In this document: positions 47,419-57,744 of the stretch, in pieces | Position numbering within the stretch: the first letter of the stretch is position 1 | Layout of the letters: every line of letters starts with the position of its first letter | Program-made: the position numbers and the translations under genes | The notes under the pieces: model-generated | Seen by the model: only the letters and a program-made list of their open reading frames with translations | Databases searched by the model: none | What the model was told of the DNA's origin: nothing | Assembly (NCBI GenBank): GCA_014058105.1 | Contig: JACGCM010001242.1 | Location: 558,001 to 622,000, forward strand | Length of the DNA stretch: 64,000 nucleotides | Origin: Kingdonia uniflora | Lineage: Eukaryota; Streptophyta; Magnoliopsida; Ranunculales; Circaeasteraceae | Direction of reading: 5' to 3'

Positions 47419-47429
47419 GTAGGATCGAC

Positions 47430-48200
47430 TCCTACCATCTCTTGGAGAGTCCACGCGAAGATGACCTTATTAGATTGAATGAAATCTGTCATCTCTTACG
47501 TTTCTTTGTCAGTCAAGGAACTTCCAATGAATGTTCCTCACCTGGGGCCATTGGGATCTATGTATTTGGTAGGCTCAATGGTGGATATTTGGCTAGGGTG
47601 ATGATCGGGTGAGCCGTTGGTACCCTTTCTTGTCCCAGGTTCTGCTTGGGGTGGTAAATTGCAGTACTTGGTGATATGTCGAGGGTATCACCCTCATGGC
47701 ATGTAGCCAATCGCGGTCTAAGATCCAAGGTATTCAGACTTCTTATTTATGACCAAAAAGTGGGTCTGTGACACCATTAGGCTCGTGGTTACCGGAAGGC
47801 TTATTCTTCCAACTACTACTTAGCTAGAACCGCTAAAACCTTTCAACTCGACATTTGCTAGGGTTATACGATCTGTCATCAACAATGTTTTGACTGTTTA
47901 GGCAAAAAGAACGTCGGTTGTACTGCCAGTATAGATGAGCATGTGTACAGTATCATATGCTTGATCTTTACCATGATGACCAGTAGATCGGAGTGTGGAA
48001 ATATTACATGAAAGACGTCACATTCGATAAAGGAGATACCTTCAGGTCAGGGATGTTGGTTGGTTTCTGGTAAGAAGACTAGTAATTTATCTTGGTATGT
48101 GAGTTTGAAACATTTTTTGACTCTATTTCTCTTGAAAGATATGCACTTCGTTTGCTCCATTGTGGTGTCCCACTTGGGCTTTGTGATATGACCTATCGAG
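47430..48200 (-). pseudogene. Element C protease region, strongly decayed
   Basis: The minus strand keeps short pieces such as LATCHEGDTLDISPSTAIYH and IPMAPGEEHSLEV (linker between protease and RT), but no D-T-G motif can be read with confidence. Called by position between gag and RT. Confidence 0.4.
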
Positions 48201-48239
48201 GTAGCTTAGGATGTCTTCGATATATTAGTGCAATCGTCC

Positions 48240-49440
48240 TAATTTGAGTATCATTTTAAGCGACCGCTACAAAGTATAATACTTGTATGCTGAGTGGCAA
48301 TTACATTTGTAGTTTTGACAGTATGGTTCTGAGCGTATGTTTTCACCATATTGGTTCGGCCTTGATTATGTATTGGATAGCTCCTATTGAGACGTTGAGT
48401 TTGGGTAGTACTGGCATCGGTCGTTTCTTTCTTATTGAACTTCCTGATTATTTCATTTTCGGTTGTCAGTCTCATTATAAATAGGAGCGACCAATATTCA
48501 GCTGTCTAGGTTTATGTAAATTGTTGGATTGGGTTTGTCCTTGATAATTTCTTTTACAGATGCGCTCGAGGTCTATGTATCCATTGACTTTCAAAAGCAT
48601 CTCCTTGAATGTTTTGGGCATTTGGAGGATGATGTATTCTTTGACACAACTATGGTCATGAAGGGTATCAGAGTATGCTAAGACTATATTAGCGCAATCG
48701 AGATTCTAGATTTTATGGCACTTATCTAAGAATCTTGTGGTCATGCTTTTGAGTATCTTGGTTTGTGTTTTTTTAATGCTGAATAAGGCATCAACTCTGG
48801 CATCTCGATCCTTAGGGGCTAGGCTCGAGCTGATTCGGATGGCGGCTTTGATTTGTATATCGAGCTCTTGTTGTGCTACATAAACTAGTCGAGTGGAAGA
48901 ATGATCTGTTCAAGTTCAGTGTGGCCTAAGTTCGGGGGTATGTTCTACAGTGCGCTCACCTAGCTATTCTCGGGCTGGTCTTCGAGTAGGAGTGTTGGAT
49001 GTTCGCAGGGTGGAATCACTCAAAGCTTTAGAAACGGAAACGTCTAAATGAACTAAGCCTTTAGGTATGAGATGGTTGATACCTCAGCGCCTAGATGGAC
49101 CGGGGGTGCCTCTGTTCGGGGGTTAGGACCAAAGGGCGTGCGAGCAAATATCTGCATAGGACTGGGAGCTCTAGACTGAGTGGGGAATCTTGTGGTCGTG
49201 TTTGCTGTAATCCTTAAACAGAGGTATGGAGCTCCACAAAGTCGCAGTGGTGCTATCCATTCTTTTGATTTTGTGTTGGAGTTTATTTTTGAGCTTCTAT
49301 TGCCGGGCTTCACGCTCCTGGTGAAGCTGGTTGGTATGTGATCTCTTCAGCCTAAGCAAACTATTCACGTATCAGGGCGAGTTAGGTGACTATATTGTCT
49401 ATGTGGGTTCCTACTATGGCTGAGGTTAAACAAAGGTTAA
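48240..49440 (-). pseudogene. Element C gag remnant
   Basis: Near 48830-48560 the minus strand reads RDARVDALFSIKKTQTKI, then MTTRFLDKCHKI, LAYSDTLHDHSCVKEYIILQ and FKEMLLKVNGYIDLERI, the C-terminal half of a Tat gag. A YCQNYKCNCHSAYKYY block near 48320 is the likely C/H knuckle. 49053-49313 is a Pro/Thr/Arg-rich N-terminal piece. The frame is broken throughout. Confidence 0.65.
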
Positions 49441-49493
49441 GAGCCATTAGACAAGTGCTTGTTTTGGTAAAATGGTTGAAAGAGTAGGTAATA

Positions 49494-49510
49494 GCACAGA
49501 CGGTGCCAAA
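49494..49510 (-). other. Element C primer binding site
   Basis: The minus strand reads TTTGGCACCGTCTGTGC directly after the 5' LTR end, as in A. Confidence 0.85.
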
Positions 49511-50084
49511 TATAGGGGCCTAATCTCGTAGAGGGGAGATTAAACTCATATGCCACTGATTTAATACTTGCCTAAAGGTTATAACAAGCATATTTAGTAT
49601 AAATAGAGTAAGTTTCTAATAGACACAGTTGAGTGAAGTCTAAGAATGGGATTCCTCTATGACCTCTAGTCAGGATTTTTTAGATGAAGTTGTATAAATG
49701 GATGAGATTACAAGTAAAGGTTCAAGTAGATTGAATCTTCAAGCATTAGAAGGTGCTCGAAGGTTCTCAGAGCTTCTCAAGGGTGTCTGAGGAAAAAATC
49801 TCAACCTCTTTATGGTAGTTCTCACCTTCTATTTATAGAATATAGGAAAGGTGATGTCACTATGGAGATGTTTTGTACTAGAATCGGTTCAGCCAGAATT
49901 GTCTACTGAGTTGTCTGCCTTCGACCAGGAGCTAAGCTGGACTAAAATGATGGTCGAGGCTTTAATGGATTCGAGGGTAAGGTTGTTGTGGTTCTGATGG
50001 ACTTGTAAGTGCAGTAGGCTTCGAGCTGCTTAGGAATCTTCTAGTATTTAGTCTGTTCTTGAAGGTTGCGAGTAGGCTACTACA
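49511..50084 (-). repeat. Element C 5' LTR, 574 bp
   Basis: In plus orientation it starts TATAGGGGCCTAATCTCG and ends GGCTACTACA. It is clearly diverged from the 3' LTR, with a replaced block at 49600-49640. Confidence 0.9.
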
Positions 50085-50089
50085 ATTTT
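50085..50089 (+). other. Element C target-site duplication, right copy
   Basis: ATTTT, matching 24572-24576. Confidence 0.85.
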
Positions 50090-50225
50090 ATACTCGGATT
50101 CATCAAAAAAACAAACATAATTTTTTACATTTCAGCTTCAAGATTCAGATACTAGATTCAGCAATCAGGATAAGCAATAAGAAATTATAATAAGCAATCA
50201 GAATAAAAAAAAAAAAACAATCTAA

Positions 50226-51330
50226 AGCCATAGCAATAAAGTTTAAAAAGCTTTGAAAAATTCGGTAATATGAGCACAGGAGCCGAAGAAAGTTTCTCCT
50301 TGATAAGACAAAAACTAGCTTCGGCCTCCTCGTTACATATGAATTTATTCGATTTCATCCCATAAGTTATTGGAGCCATGATTATGCTAAAATTTGAAAT
50401 GAAACACCAATAAAATGAGGCCAGTCCATAAAAGCTACAGATCACAATGATTATCATGGTGGGGACCAATTTCTAATAACTTCAATCTTTGACAGTTCCA
50501 TGGAAACACCATCTTTGGACACAATGTAACCCAAGAATTGGATTAAATTTGTAATGAAGGAACATTTAGTTGTCGCCGCATACAAATTTTCTCTACGAAG
50601 CACATATTGCACTTGTCGAAAATGATCAAGATGAAATGAAGGATAAACACTGTAAACCAAAATATCTTCAAAATAAATGACCACAAAAGAGCCAATAAAT
50701 GGATGATGAGCTTGATTCATCATGTGCATAAATTTACTTGGAGTGTTAGAAATCCAAATGGTATCACCATCCACTCGAACAAACCTTCCCTAGTCTTGAA
50801 TGTCATTTTCCATTCATCACCTTTGCGGATTCAAATTTGGTGGTAACCACTTCTTAAATCAAGTTTACTAAAAATGGTAGCACCACCAAGTTGATCAAAG
50901 TGGTCACCCGAATGCAGGATCGAAAACTGATATTTGATGGTAATTTTATTGATTGCTCAGCTATTAGTATACATACACCATGTCCCATCTTTTGTCAGAG
51001 TTAGTAAAACTGGAATGGCACACAGGCTCAGGCTTTGTCGAACATTCCCTTTACCCAATAAATCTTCAACTTGGCAGTAAACTTCCTTGCATTCTTTTAG
51101 ACTCATCCGATAATGAGTATGGTTATGCAAGATGGAACCAGTAACCAAATCAATTTCATGTTGTATGTCACATAATGGTGGTAAACCCTTCAGGATATCT
51201 GACAAAAAAATATTAGAAAAATTTTCAATTAAATGAGTTATGGTATTTGGAACATTACCACATACGAGACTGGATGACGCAAGCAATATGCAAAGAATTG
51301 CAAATTTAGTTATGGCCATATAAAACTTCG
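50226..51330 (-). pseudogene. Element E RT and N-terminal RNase H, broken
   Basis: From 51319 down: LPPLCDIQHEIDLVTGSIL, HYRMSLKECKEVYCQVEDLL, IPVLLTLTKDGTW, a [19 protein letters not shown] block (about 50870), MNQAHHPFIGSFVVIYFEDI (50730-50660) and LGYIVSKDGVSMELSKIEVI. The catalytic YFDD is changed to YFED. From 50469 the RNase H joint reads [20 protein letters not shown] and [20 protein letters not shown], up to LFKLYCYGF, where the MITE-like element begins. Several frameshifts. Confidence 0.8.
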
Positions 51331-51382
51331 CGAAGATTAAGAGATTTGTGCCTTACCCAGCTAGTAGCTTAGGTATAGTCTC

Positions 51383-51595
51383 TCATTGTGGCACAAGAGT
51401 AATTCTAGTATTCCCCCACATTAAAGAGTAAGTATTCTCGTGGCCACCATGAACCACATTACAATCAAATTGCCAAGGATGCCCCAAAAATAAATGGCAT
51501 GCAACCATGGCGACGACATCACACCAAATCTGATCTTTATAGTTAAAGCCGATAGAAAAAAATAAAAGGCACCGCATAGAAACTGGTACCTAATG
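51383..51595 (-). pseudogene. Element E protease, C-terminal part
   Basis: FSIGFNYKDQIWCDVVAMVA, then CHLFLGHPWQFDCNVVH and NTYSLMWGNTRITLVPQ, is the well-known end of the gypsy/chromovirus protease. The active-site half is missing at the junction with F, so E was truncated there. Confidence 0.75.
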
Positions 51596-51639
51596 GCGAC
51601 GCCCCATTAGCCATGGTTGCACCTAAAATTGAGGCTTCG

Positions 51640-53587
51640 AGGAAGAGTCTTCATAGTGCTCGAGTGATCGGGGAGAGTGACAGAGAAGAGATGGAGGGAA
51701 GGTAGGGTAGAGGGAACGGAGGTAGTGCCGAGGCTTCGGGGGATGAAAGAGAAAAAGGGGAGCAGAGGGAAAGTAGTGAGAGTTTGGGTGGTTCGAGGGG
51801 AGTTGCGGGGTCAATCTCGGCTCAAGAGAAGGTAAGACTGGATCGATTTATGGCTAAACATGAATTATCGAGGGTGGGAGTGGTGTTAATGCTAGTAAAG
51901 GCTGAGTACACATTCAAGGATACCCGTCGAGAGGGCTTTTTTGCATTCAGAGGTCAGATTTGACTGAGGATGTGACTACCCCTTCAAAGGTTAGTGAATG
52001 AGGTGTTAAACTATTGGGATGTAGCTCCTTGCAAAATGAATGGTAACTTCTACGAGATGATGAAGGTTGTTGAGGGGATGAATATAAAGTTCAAGCGTGA
52101 GAAGAGGGGGTTGATCGAGTGGTTTAATATTGAATCGTTCTACTCGAGGAAAGCCAATAATAAGGCATATACTTACCATATCCAATGTCATGCAGATAAA
52201 CCGTGGCTATTCGATCTGTGTTCGACGGGTCGACGGTGGGATAAGGATTTAGTGGTAGTAAGGAATAATTATGAGAATACAGAGGGGAAAGACGAGTATA
52301 GGCTGCAGCACAGGGTGTATAATCGAAGTAAGTTAACTGTCGAAGGCTTTTGGTTGAGGGGCTTGAATAGGTTATTTAACTTGCCTTTTGTTGTTTTGCA
52401 GAACCCAATCCCAGAACTTTGGCGAATCCAAAGAGGTATATTGATAAACTCATCAACTTTGACGAGGAGTGGATAAACTGAGTATTTGTGAAGCTAGGTA
52501 TCATGAGGAAGATGCAAAAGAAGACAAATATATTGCTTCGAAATGAGCCTGTTGCTACTAAACTAGCAAAGAAGATAAAAGAAGAAGGTACTTCAAAAGG
52601 GCCCGAAGAAATGAAGAAAGCAAGGTTGATTCGTATGTCGAATGATTTTCCTAGGGGGCAGCAAGCAGCACCAGTGCTCAAAGTAGTTCCTGAGGCGTCG
52701 AAGCAGACTAACAAAGGAAAGGGCAAGGTCGCTCTCGAACCTTCAAAAGTCCAGCAGTCGAAGACTATTCAGCTTATGAGACGCAGGAGCTGGGGGCTGA
52801 TGATGCGGAGGATGCAGACGAGGCGCGACATAAAGCTAAACTAGAGGAGCATGCTCGAGCCACGGCCGCGTTGATGGCGACTCTCTACGGAAATGACCCT
52901 GATGAGGTTGGGAAGCAGATGAATAAGGCTTTACATCAGGAAACTATTTTATGAGATTCAGAAATTATGATAAAATTTATTACTCTTCGAGAAGTACTGA
53001 TGGTTCGAGTATTCTAGCAGGTGCATGCTTGGGCTCAGGCATTTTCCAAGGCCAAGAAGGTAACAACGAGGTAGCTAAAATAGGCGGTGGACAATCTATA
53101 GCTTGCTCGAGGGACCACACTGTCACTGGAGACTGAGGTTAATATGCTCAAGCAAGAGAGATTGACTATTAGAGCTGAGTGTGTGAGGGAACTCAAAACT
53201 GTGCATAACAACAATTCTCAGATGCGGAAGGTATTGGAGTCAAAGCTTGCTGAGAAGGTGGTGGAAATAGAAGAACAGAGGGTAACTTTCCAAGTGCAAT
53301 TCGATGAGGAGTGTGAGATGAACAATTCCTTAAAGAACTTCATAGACAATTTAGGGTATAATCCCATAACGTTCGAGCACTTTCATCCAATCGAAGAATG
53401 CTCTGTCGAAGTGGATCCTAGTGGTGGAGGTGGTGATGTGGAGGTTCTCCTGATCGATGAGGCTGCTGCTGGTACTATAGCCGATGTGTTCATGGATATT
53501 GTGGGATCGAACTCTTCTGTCGAGTATACTGGAGGTTTTGTGGTTGGGGAACCTGTAGGAGGAGCTAGTACGGCCGCTCCTGTATGA
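51640..53587 (+). pseudogene. Element F antisense gene, three exons
   Basis: Exon 1 (to 52327): a Glu/Ser/Gly-rich start, VRLDRFMAKHELSRVGVVL, FFAFRGQI, then open from 51994: MNEVLNYWDVAPCKMNGNFY, FYSRKANNKAYTYHIQCHAD and PWLFDLCSTGRRWDKDLVVV. Intron 1 is 52328-52401 (GTAAGTTAAC...GTTTTGCAG). Exon 2 (52402-52939) has a basic tail (KGKGKVALEPSKVQQ) and ends GNDPDEVGKQMNKALHQ. Intron 2 (52940-53020) has a decayed donor (GA for GT) and a TCTAGCAG acceptor. Exon 3 (53021-53587) is a coiled coil, then LKNFIDNLGYNPITFEHFHP and a Gly/Ala/Val-rich tail. The longest open pieces of any family-2 copy. Confidence 0.75.
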
Positions 53588-53849
53588 GTGGAGTTCTAGT
53601 AGAAGGTGTGGTTTGGTTGCTGAAAAAGACTTTCTCTTATCTAGCTGTAATGTTTAAGTTTGCCTGATGGGCAGTACTTCATATATGAACTTGGGTTTCT
53701 TGAAGTTGATATGAATTATTGGTGTACTGAACTTGACTTGATGGCATATATTGTACTGGACTTTCTTGCATGTAGTTGAATTACTTATATTCCTGTATGC
53801 TTGTTTTTTTTTGTGTGTCGAGCAGTATAGAATACTTGCAGTAGGGTTC

Positions 53850-54376
53850 GAGCTAGCACCTTGAAGAGCTTCAAGGTCATCCCCGAGCATTAATCTTGTC
53901 GAAGGACGGACATGATACTTAGGTTATACCAAGAATTTCACGGGACTTCGAAGGTCACCCCCGGGTCTACCCGTGGGATTGAGCATAAGCGAAGCATTAT
54001 GTGTTTGCCCCCAATACATTCCCGAGGGTATGGTCATTCATTCCCCTCGAGTTTGCTCAAATTGGAGACTTCAAAAACTTTGAGGTCACCCCCAAGTATC
54101 AGTCTGGTCAAAGGCTTGACAAGATACTTAGGTTATACCATGAAATTTACTGGACTTCGAAGGTCTCCCCATGGGATTGAGCCTAAGAAAGCATTATGTG
54201 GTCGCCCCCAATGCATTCCTAAGGGTCTAGTATGTCGACCATTCATGCCCCTCGAGTTTGCTCGAATTGGAGACTTGAAAAACTTTAAGGTCGCCCCCAA
54301 ATATTAGTTTGGCCGAAGGCTTGACATGATAATTAGGTTATACCAAGAAATTAACTGGTCTTCGAAGGTCACCCCC
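53850..54376 (+). repeat. About 206-bp hairpin tandem array of element F, cut by D
   Basis: Two and a half units. The cores at about 53890, 54094 and 54299 keep AAGTATCAGTC ... GACAAGATACTT or close forms. The array stops inside a GGTCACCCCC motif at 54376, where the LTR of D begins. Confidence 0.8.
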
Positions 54377-55116
54377 TGTAGGGAGCTAACTCCGTTCAGA
54401 GGGGGAGTTAGTTCTCACAACGTAGAATCGATCTTCAGTCAGAGGATGCAAGTAATTAGCCTAAAATAAGATCTATCTAAAGACAAATACTTGCGTATAG
54501 GCCTGAATGTGACTCTCTACGACCTCTGATGAGGATTTTTAAGATAGATTATATTACTGAATAGTAAATAACAGGGTTCAAGTACAGGGTGGTCGAAGGT
54601 AAAATACAAGAGGCTAGAGATGATTTTAGTAACCACTGCTTGGTTTCCCCTCTCCTCTATTTATAGAACACAAAGAGCTGAGTCACCAAGTGTGGGTCAG
54701 GGTTACATGATTACAATGTCAGAAAATCCCAACAGTAGTTGGACCTAACACTGTAGATGCACGGGCTAATCAATACGTTGTCTCATCTGATGAAGTAGTT
54801 ATCTGTCTTTTCTTACTTCGACCGCGTGTTAGTGAGGTCGAAGGGATTCTGCTGTAGGATGTGAATCCGTTCTCGAAACTTTGTCTGGTAGGCTGGCTGT
54901 CTGTCTTGTCATACTTCGACCATATGTAGATATGGTCGAAGGATGCCTGCTGCAATGTACTGATCTATCCCCGAAGGTTCATCTCCGGTGTCGAAAGTTC
55001 GTCTCTGGGGGATCTCTGGGGAGCCATTTTTAAGGATTAAGTAGGCTTCGATACATTTGAGTAGGCTATGAAGTGAGCTTCGGCCGTCTGTCGAAGGCTA
55101 CGAGTAGGCTACTACA
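54377..55116 (-). repeat. Element D 3' LTR, 740 bp
   Basis: In plus orientation it starts TGTAGGGAGCTAACTCCG and ends GGCTACTACA. The TATA box on the minus strand (TATAAATAGAGGAGAGG) is near 54657. The outer ends and several blocks (CTCTACGACCTCTGATGAGG) match the LTR of C, but D has a longer middle part. Confidence 0.85.
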
Positions 55117-55135
55117 TTCGCCCCCTCTCAGCGAA
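55117..55135 (-). other. Element D polypurine tract
   Basis: The minus strand reads GCTGAGAGGGGGCGAA directly before the LTR. Confidence 0.85.
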
Positions 55136-55283
55136 GGTCTCAAAGCCAGGTGAAGAGGTGTTCGCTGAGAAAACTATTCGGTCTTGAAATCTGAGCGGTT
55201 TGACTGCCTTGTTTTTCAGAAAGTAATAAAAATGGGTTTTTAAGAGATGCAGGTGGTTATAGGGTAATAAATGCATTAAAGCC

Positions 55284-55291
55284 TATAAGTA
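55284..55291 (+). promoter_or_regulatory. Antisense TATA box (element D)
   Basis: TATAAGTA 87 bp before the ATG at 55371 and about 150 bp from the PPT, as in C. Confidence 0.55.
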
Positions 55292-55370
55292 TAGGTTATT
55301 ATGGAGGTATACTGTATCTTCTTCCATCTGCAATAGTCTTCTGCTCTTTCTCAATATTCTTAACATTTGG

Positions 55371-55530
55371 ATGGATACTATGCCAAACACGCGTTACCAG
55401 AAGTGGATGGGGTTCGCTCGCGATCGTCGAGTGGGGCGGAAGATGGCAGAACTGCATATGAAGTTTTTTGGGCAAATGACCTGAACTGGGACATGCCGGA
55501 CCTGGTGGAGGCAGGGCCTAAGGAGTTCTT
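55371..55530 (+). pseudogene. Short antisense ORF next to the 3' LTR (element D)
   Basis: ATG 55371 opens MDTMPNTRYQKWMGFARDRR, then VGRKMAELHMKFFGQM and a stop at 55482. A shift of frame continues with LNWDMPDLVEAGPKEFF, which aligns with GLEAQLPELVDHQIGEL in C. So a one-base change broke an ORF that C still has open. First ORF of the antisense unit. Function unknown. Confidence 0.55.
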
Positions 55531-55539
55531 CAATGCTAA

Positions 55540-57470
55540 TCCATATTCTTATTTGTGGAAACAGCTGAGGTTTCATTTTATGACAGCTGAGAGGCACTAT
55601 CTCTTTCTGATAGCCCTGACCAAAAGTCTTGTTTGGCCAAAAGTCCTTCCAGAAGTAGGGCTTCTGGTTGATGGTGGAAATATTAGTATTTCTATAGGCT
55701 TTTGTTTTGCTGTATGGGAGAGGGTTATTTTTGCATTTGGAGTGGTAGTAAAAATGTAATTTGTTTGTTGGATTTTCTATTTGGAATGGACAAAGTATTT
55801 TCAGCGTACTTATATTACTGTATCTGATTGATAATGCAGACAAATGTAAGCGAATACTCTTATTGGCGCAAGGTATAAAGATGATCAAAGGTTATTGTTA
55901 TCTGAGTTATGATGATCAGAACGAGATATAGTCGAAGGTATGATGAAATGGTGCTTGTAATAATCGATGGTTAAGATGGCCGAATGCTCGATGTGGGTGA
56001 CGTGCTCGACTAGAGGTCCTCGGGAATAAGATTTGAATGCATATACCGATGAATTAATTACGTCTAAGAAGTTGGAGAGGTTGCATGTTGACTTTTCAAG
56101 GTTGGAAATGAAAGGCTGTCATTAATTCAGTTACGGGAGAGGGAAAGTCATGGTGGATTTGTAGGAATAAAAGGGGATTGGTTGGAGGGAACTTCTTCAT
56201 CTGTCCTGCATCTTTCTCTCTATCTCTTACTTTGTTTGTTGATCAACATCGCTGAAAAAGTACCGGTTAAGGAAGATCAAGCGGCGGTAAGGGCCAGGAA
56301 GATCCAGGAGGCTTTGTTGAGTCCTAAACGGAGGCTCGGAATAGAGGAGGATATTAATGATGAAATGCCAGACCACTTTGAGGTGGAGCCTGGGGCACCA
56401 CTCTATGACATGCCCTTCGCTTAGTGTTGGGGCATAGTACAGATGATGGGGACGTTCCCTGGTCACCGACTATCACTTTTCAAGGGCTTCGTAGAGGATA
56501 TAGTAGACCAAGAGAATGCTGATGCAGTGACCATTGTCGAAGAGGAGCAGCCCGCTAATAGCTAGGGTCCTCTGTAATGTGGTGGTGTTATTGCTTTCTT
56601 TTGGTCTATTTCTGTTGTCTCTTGTTATATTTTGTACGAGGTTTGTAATGTTAGCTGCTTTTCTGAATGAAAATGATTCCTGTGAATAACTTGTTTTGTC
56701 GAACTGTGGGTGATAGTAATACAATCTGATATTGAATGGATAATACAGTTGTTGAAATGTATAGTTTATATAGCTCGAAGATAAAAATGAATTCATCAAA
56801 GGGAAAAGTAAACTGTGGCGAAGCTGAAAAATTTATCTGTAAGCCTGAGGCTTTTGATTGGGCGAACTTACGACTATATTTGGTCGAAGGGTCAAAACTT
56901 TTGAGTTAAGGGATATGTTGGATGTCGAAGGTCGATATATTTAGATGAATTTGTTTGAGGCTAGATGTTGAGGACTGTTCGAGACATGAAGTGGTCAAAT
57001 ACTCGAGTACAGGAATGTGCCGAAGATTGAGTTAATTTTGACTAGCTGCTCTGACAGCCCAGATAGCTTGTCTGTCAGACTGGCACGAGCGCCTGAGGCA
57101 GTGTGCAAAAAGTACTGATGTTTTTTTCTTGTATGACGGATAAAAGGTTATGATATGACTATTTGGACTTGATTGTTTAGCTTCGAGTAGGGGAAAAGAA
57201 GGTTCGAAAAGCTTCAGGTTTTGCAAGTAGATGGTAGTAAGGGTGTTGCTCGCACGTGGGAGGTGCGAGGGGTAAATTGGTTAAACCACATTAAAGCCGA
57301 AAAGCCAGGGTAGTGGAGTCGTGGTAATAATAGTGTTTAGGAAATCGAGGCGGTTTAGTTTTCTCGAAAGATATATAAGTGGGAGAAGAATATATATGTT
57401 ATTTTGAACTTTGGGGGTTGCTGCTGCTGCTGTTGGTTTGATCTTGCTGATCCGAGGGTAGTGCTGCTAA
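55540..57470 (+). other. Antisense leader region of D with one open frame
   Basis: AT-rich DNA. The frame at 56182-56424 has a hydrophobic start (LHLSLYLLLCLLINIA, likely by chance) and then VRARKIQEALLSPKRRLGIE and DEMPDHFEVEPGAPLYDMPF up to a TAG. It could be an exon of the antisense unit. No match found in C. A (CTG)n-like run (57421-57435) precedes a splice donor at 57478. Confidence 0.4.
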
Positions 57471-57477
57471 CCACTGG

Positions 57478-57744
57478 TAAGTCACTTGATCTCTGTCATG
57501 TTTATTTTGTTTTGTTCTCTGTCAGAGAGGGTGGGTTGGAGATTTTATGTTTGAGGTTTAGGGGTTATTTTTAGGAGTAAGGAGCCCTGTTAGAACTGTG
57601 TTCGACCCAGTCTGGGATTTGGTAAGTTTTTTTTTGAGGAGGTACTGTGTCAGAGATTTGAGGTTAGGAGAAGTATTTGGAAGGGATAGATGGGATAAGG
57701 GTGATAGACACGGGATTGCCTAATTGTGTGCCTCTTCTTCTGTA
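57478..57744 (+). other. Probable leader intron of the antisense gene in D
   Basis: CCACTG then GTAAGTCACTTG at the left and CTCTTCTTCTGTAG then GCAAAAATAC at the right are strong plant splice sites 267 bp apart. In C the acceptor place reads CTCTTCTTCTGCTG (27478-27491), a decayed version. Confidence 0.5.

Larger units (their letters stand above)
46391..47430 (-). pseudogene. Element C RT, N-terminal and catalytic part, rearranged
   Basis: From high coordinate: CHRLDLVLDYTVAKRKK (47420-47355), a foldback (47239-47418), then GFIYEVKYTG and NIVAVPKKNGKIRVSV (47190-47105), an AT-rich insert (about 46713-47090), GHKRLSMINAASDYNHVPLL (46710-46645), FRLKNTDAACQRLVTSMF and finally VYIDDILCKSLNKN (46455-46410) with the YIDD pair intact. 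A 47-bp duplicated block (CTTGTAACAAG-type, 46481-46545) adds a second copy of the MFKPL segment. Confidence 0.75.
24577..50084 (-). mobile_element. Tat-lineage Ty3/gypsy element C, complete, interrupted by B
   Basis: LTRs at 24577-25158 (3') and 49511-50084 (5') with perfect ATTTT duplications. Inner order on the minus strand: PBS, gag, protease, RT, RNase H, second RNase H, integrase, tandem array, antisense module (plus strand), PPT. Without B and its duplicated site C is 12169 bp. B sits in the RT just after YIDD. Many stops and clearly diverged LTRs show an old copy. Same family as D. Confidence 0.9.
23833..50222. mobile_element. MITE-like element (877 bp without its own insertion), host of element C
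   Basis: The RNase H frame of E is broken at 23832 and resumes at 50223. The non-E DNA left after removing C (24577-50084) is 23833-24576 plus 50090-50222. TAA flanks both ends (23830-23832, 50223-50225). The ends GAGGTTGTTT and, inverted, GATTGTTT are alike. TAA duplication and such ends suggest a Tourist/Harbinger type MITE. The terminal repeat is short and decayed, so the family call is weak. No coding frame. Confidence 0.4.
22029..51595 (-). mobile_element. Chromovirus-type Ty3/gypsy element E, split by nested insertions
   Basis: On the minus strand protease (51577), RT (51319), RNase H (50469) and then, after 26 kb of inserted DNA, the rest of RNase H (23830), integrase (23270) and a 3' LTR (22308-22029) form one element. 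Gag and the 5' LTR are missing at the junction with F near 51595. Motifs differ clearly from the Tat copies and match plant chromoviruses. Which clade (CRM, Galadriel or Reina-like) I cannot decide. It is the oldest layer of the nest. Confidence 0.8.
51600..54376 (-). mobile_element. Element F: remnant of another family-2 Tat element
   Basis: Only the antisense gene (plus strand) and part of the tandem array are present. The 3' LTR expected on the left is absent at the E junction. The pol side must lie beyond D, outside the window. The orientation of the antisense gene shows that F is on the minus strand. Confidence 0.7.

Noticed and set aside
50957..51319. ORF starting with a hydrophobic stretch that resembles a signal peptide
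   Set aside because: The frame becomes the E RT (HEIDLVTGS...). The hydrophobic start is chance sequence from decayed linker DNA.
55394..55888. 164-codon minus-strand open frame
   Set aside because: Shadow of the antisense ORF region of D. No family motif, low-complexity composition, and no match in C.
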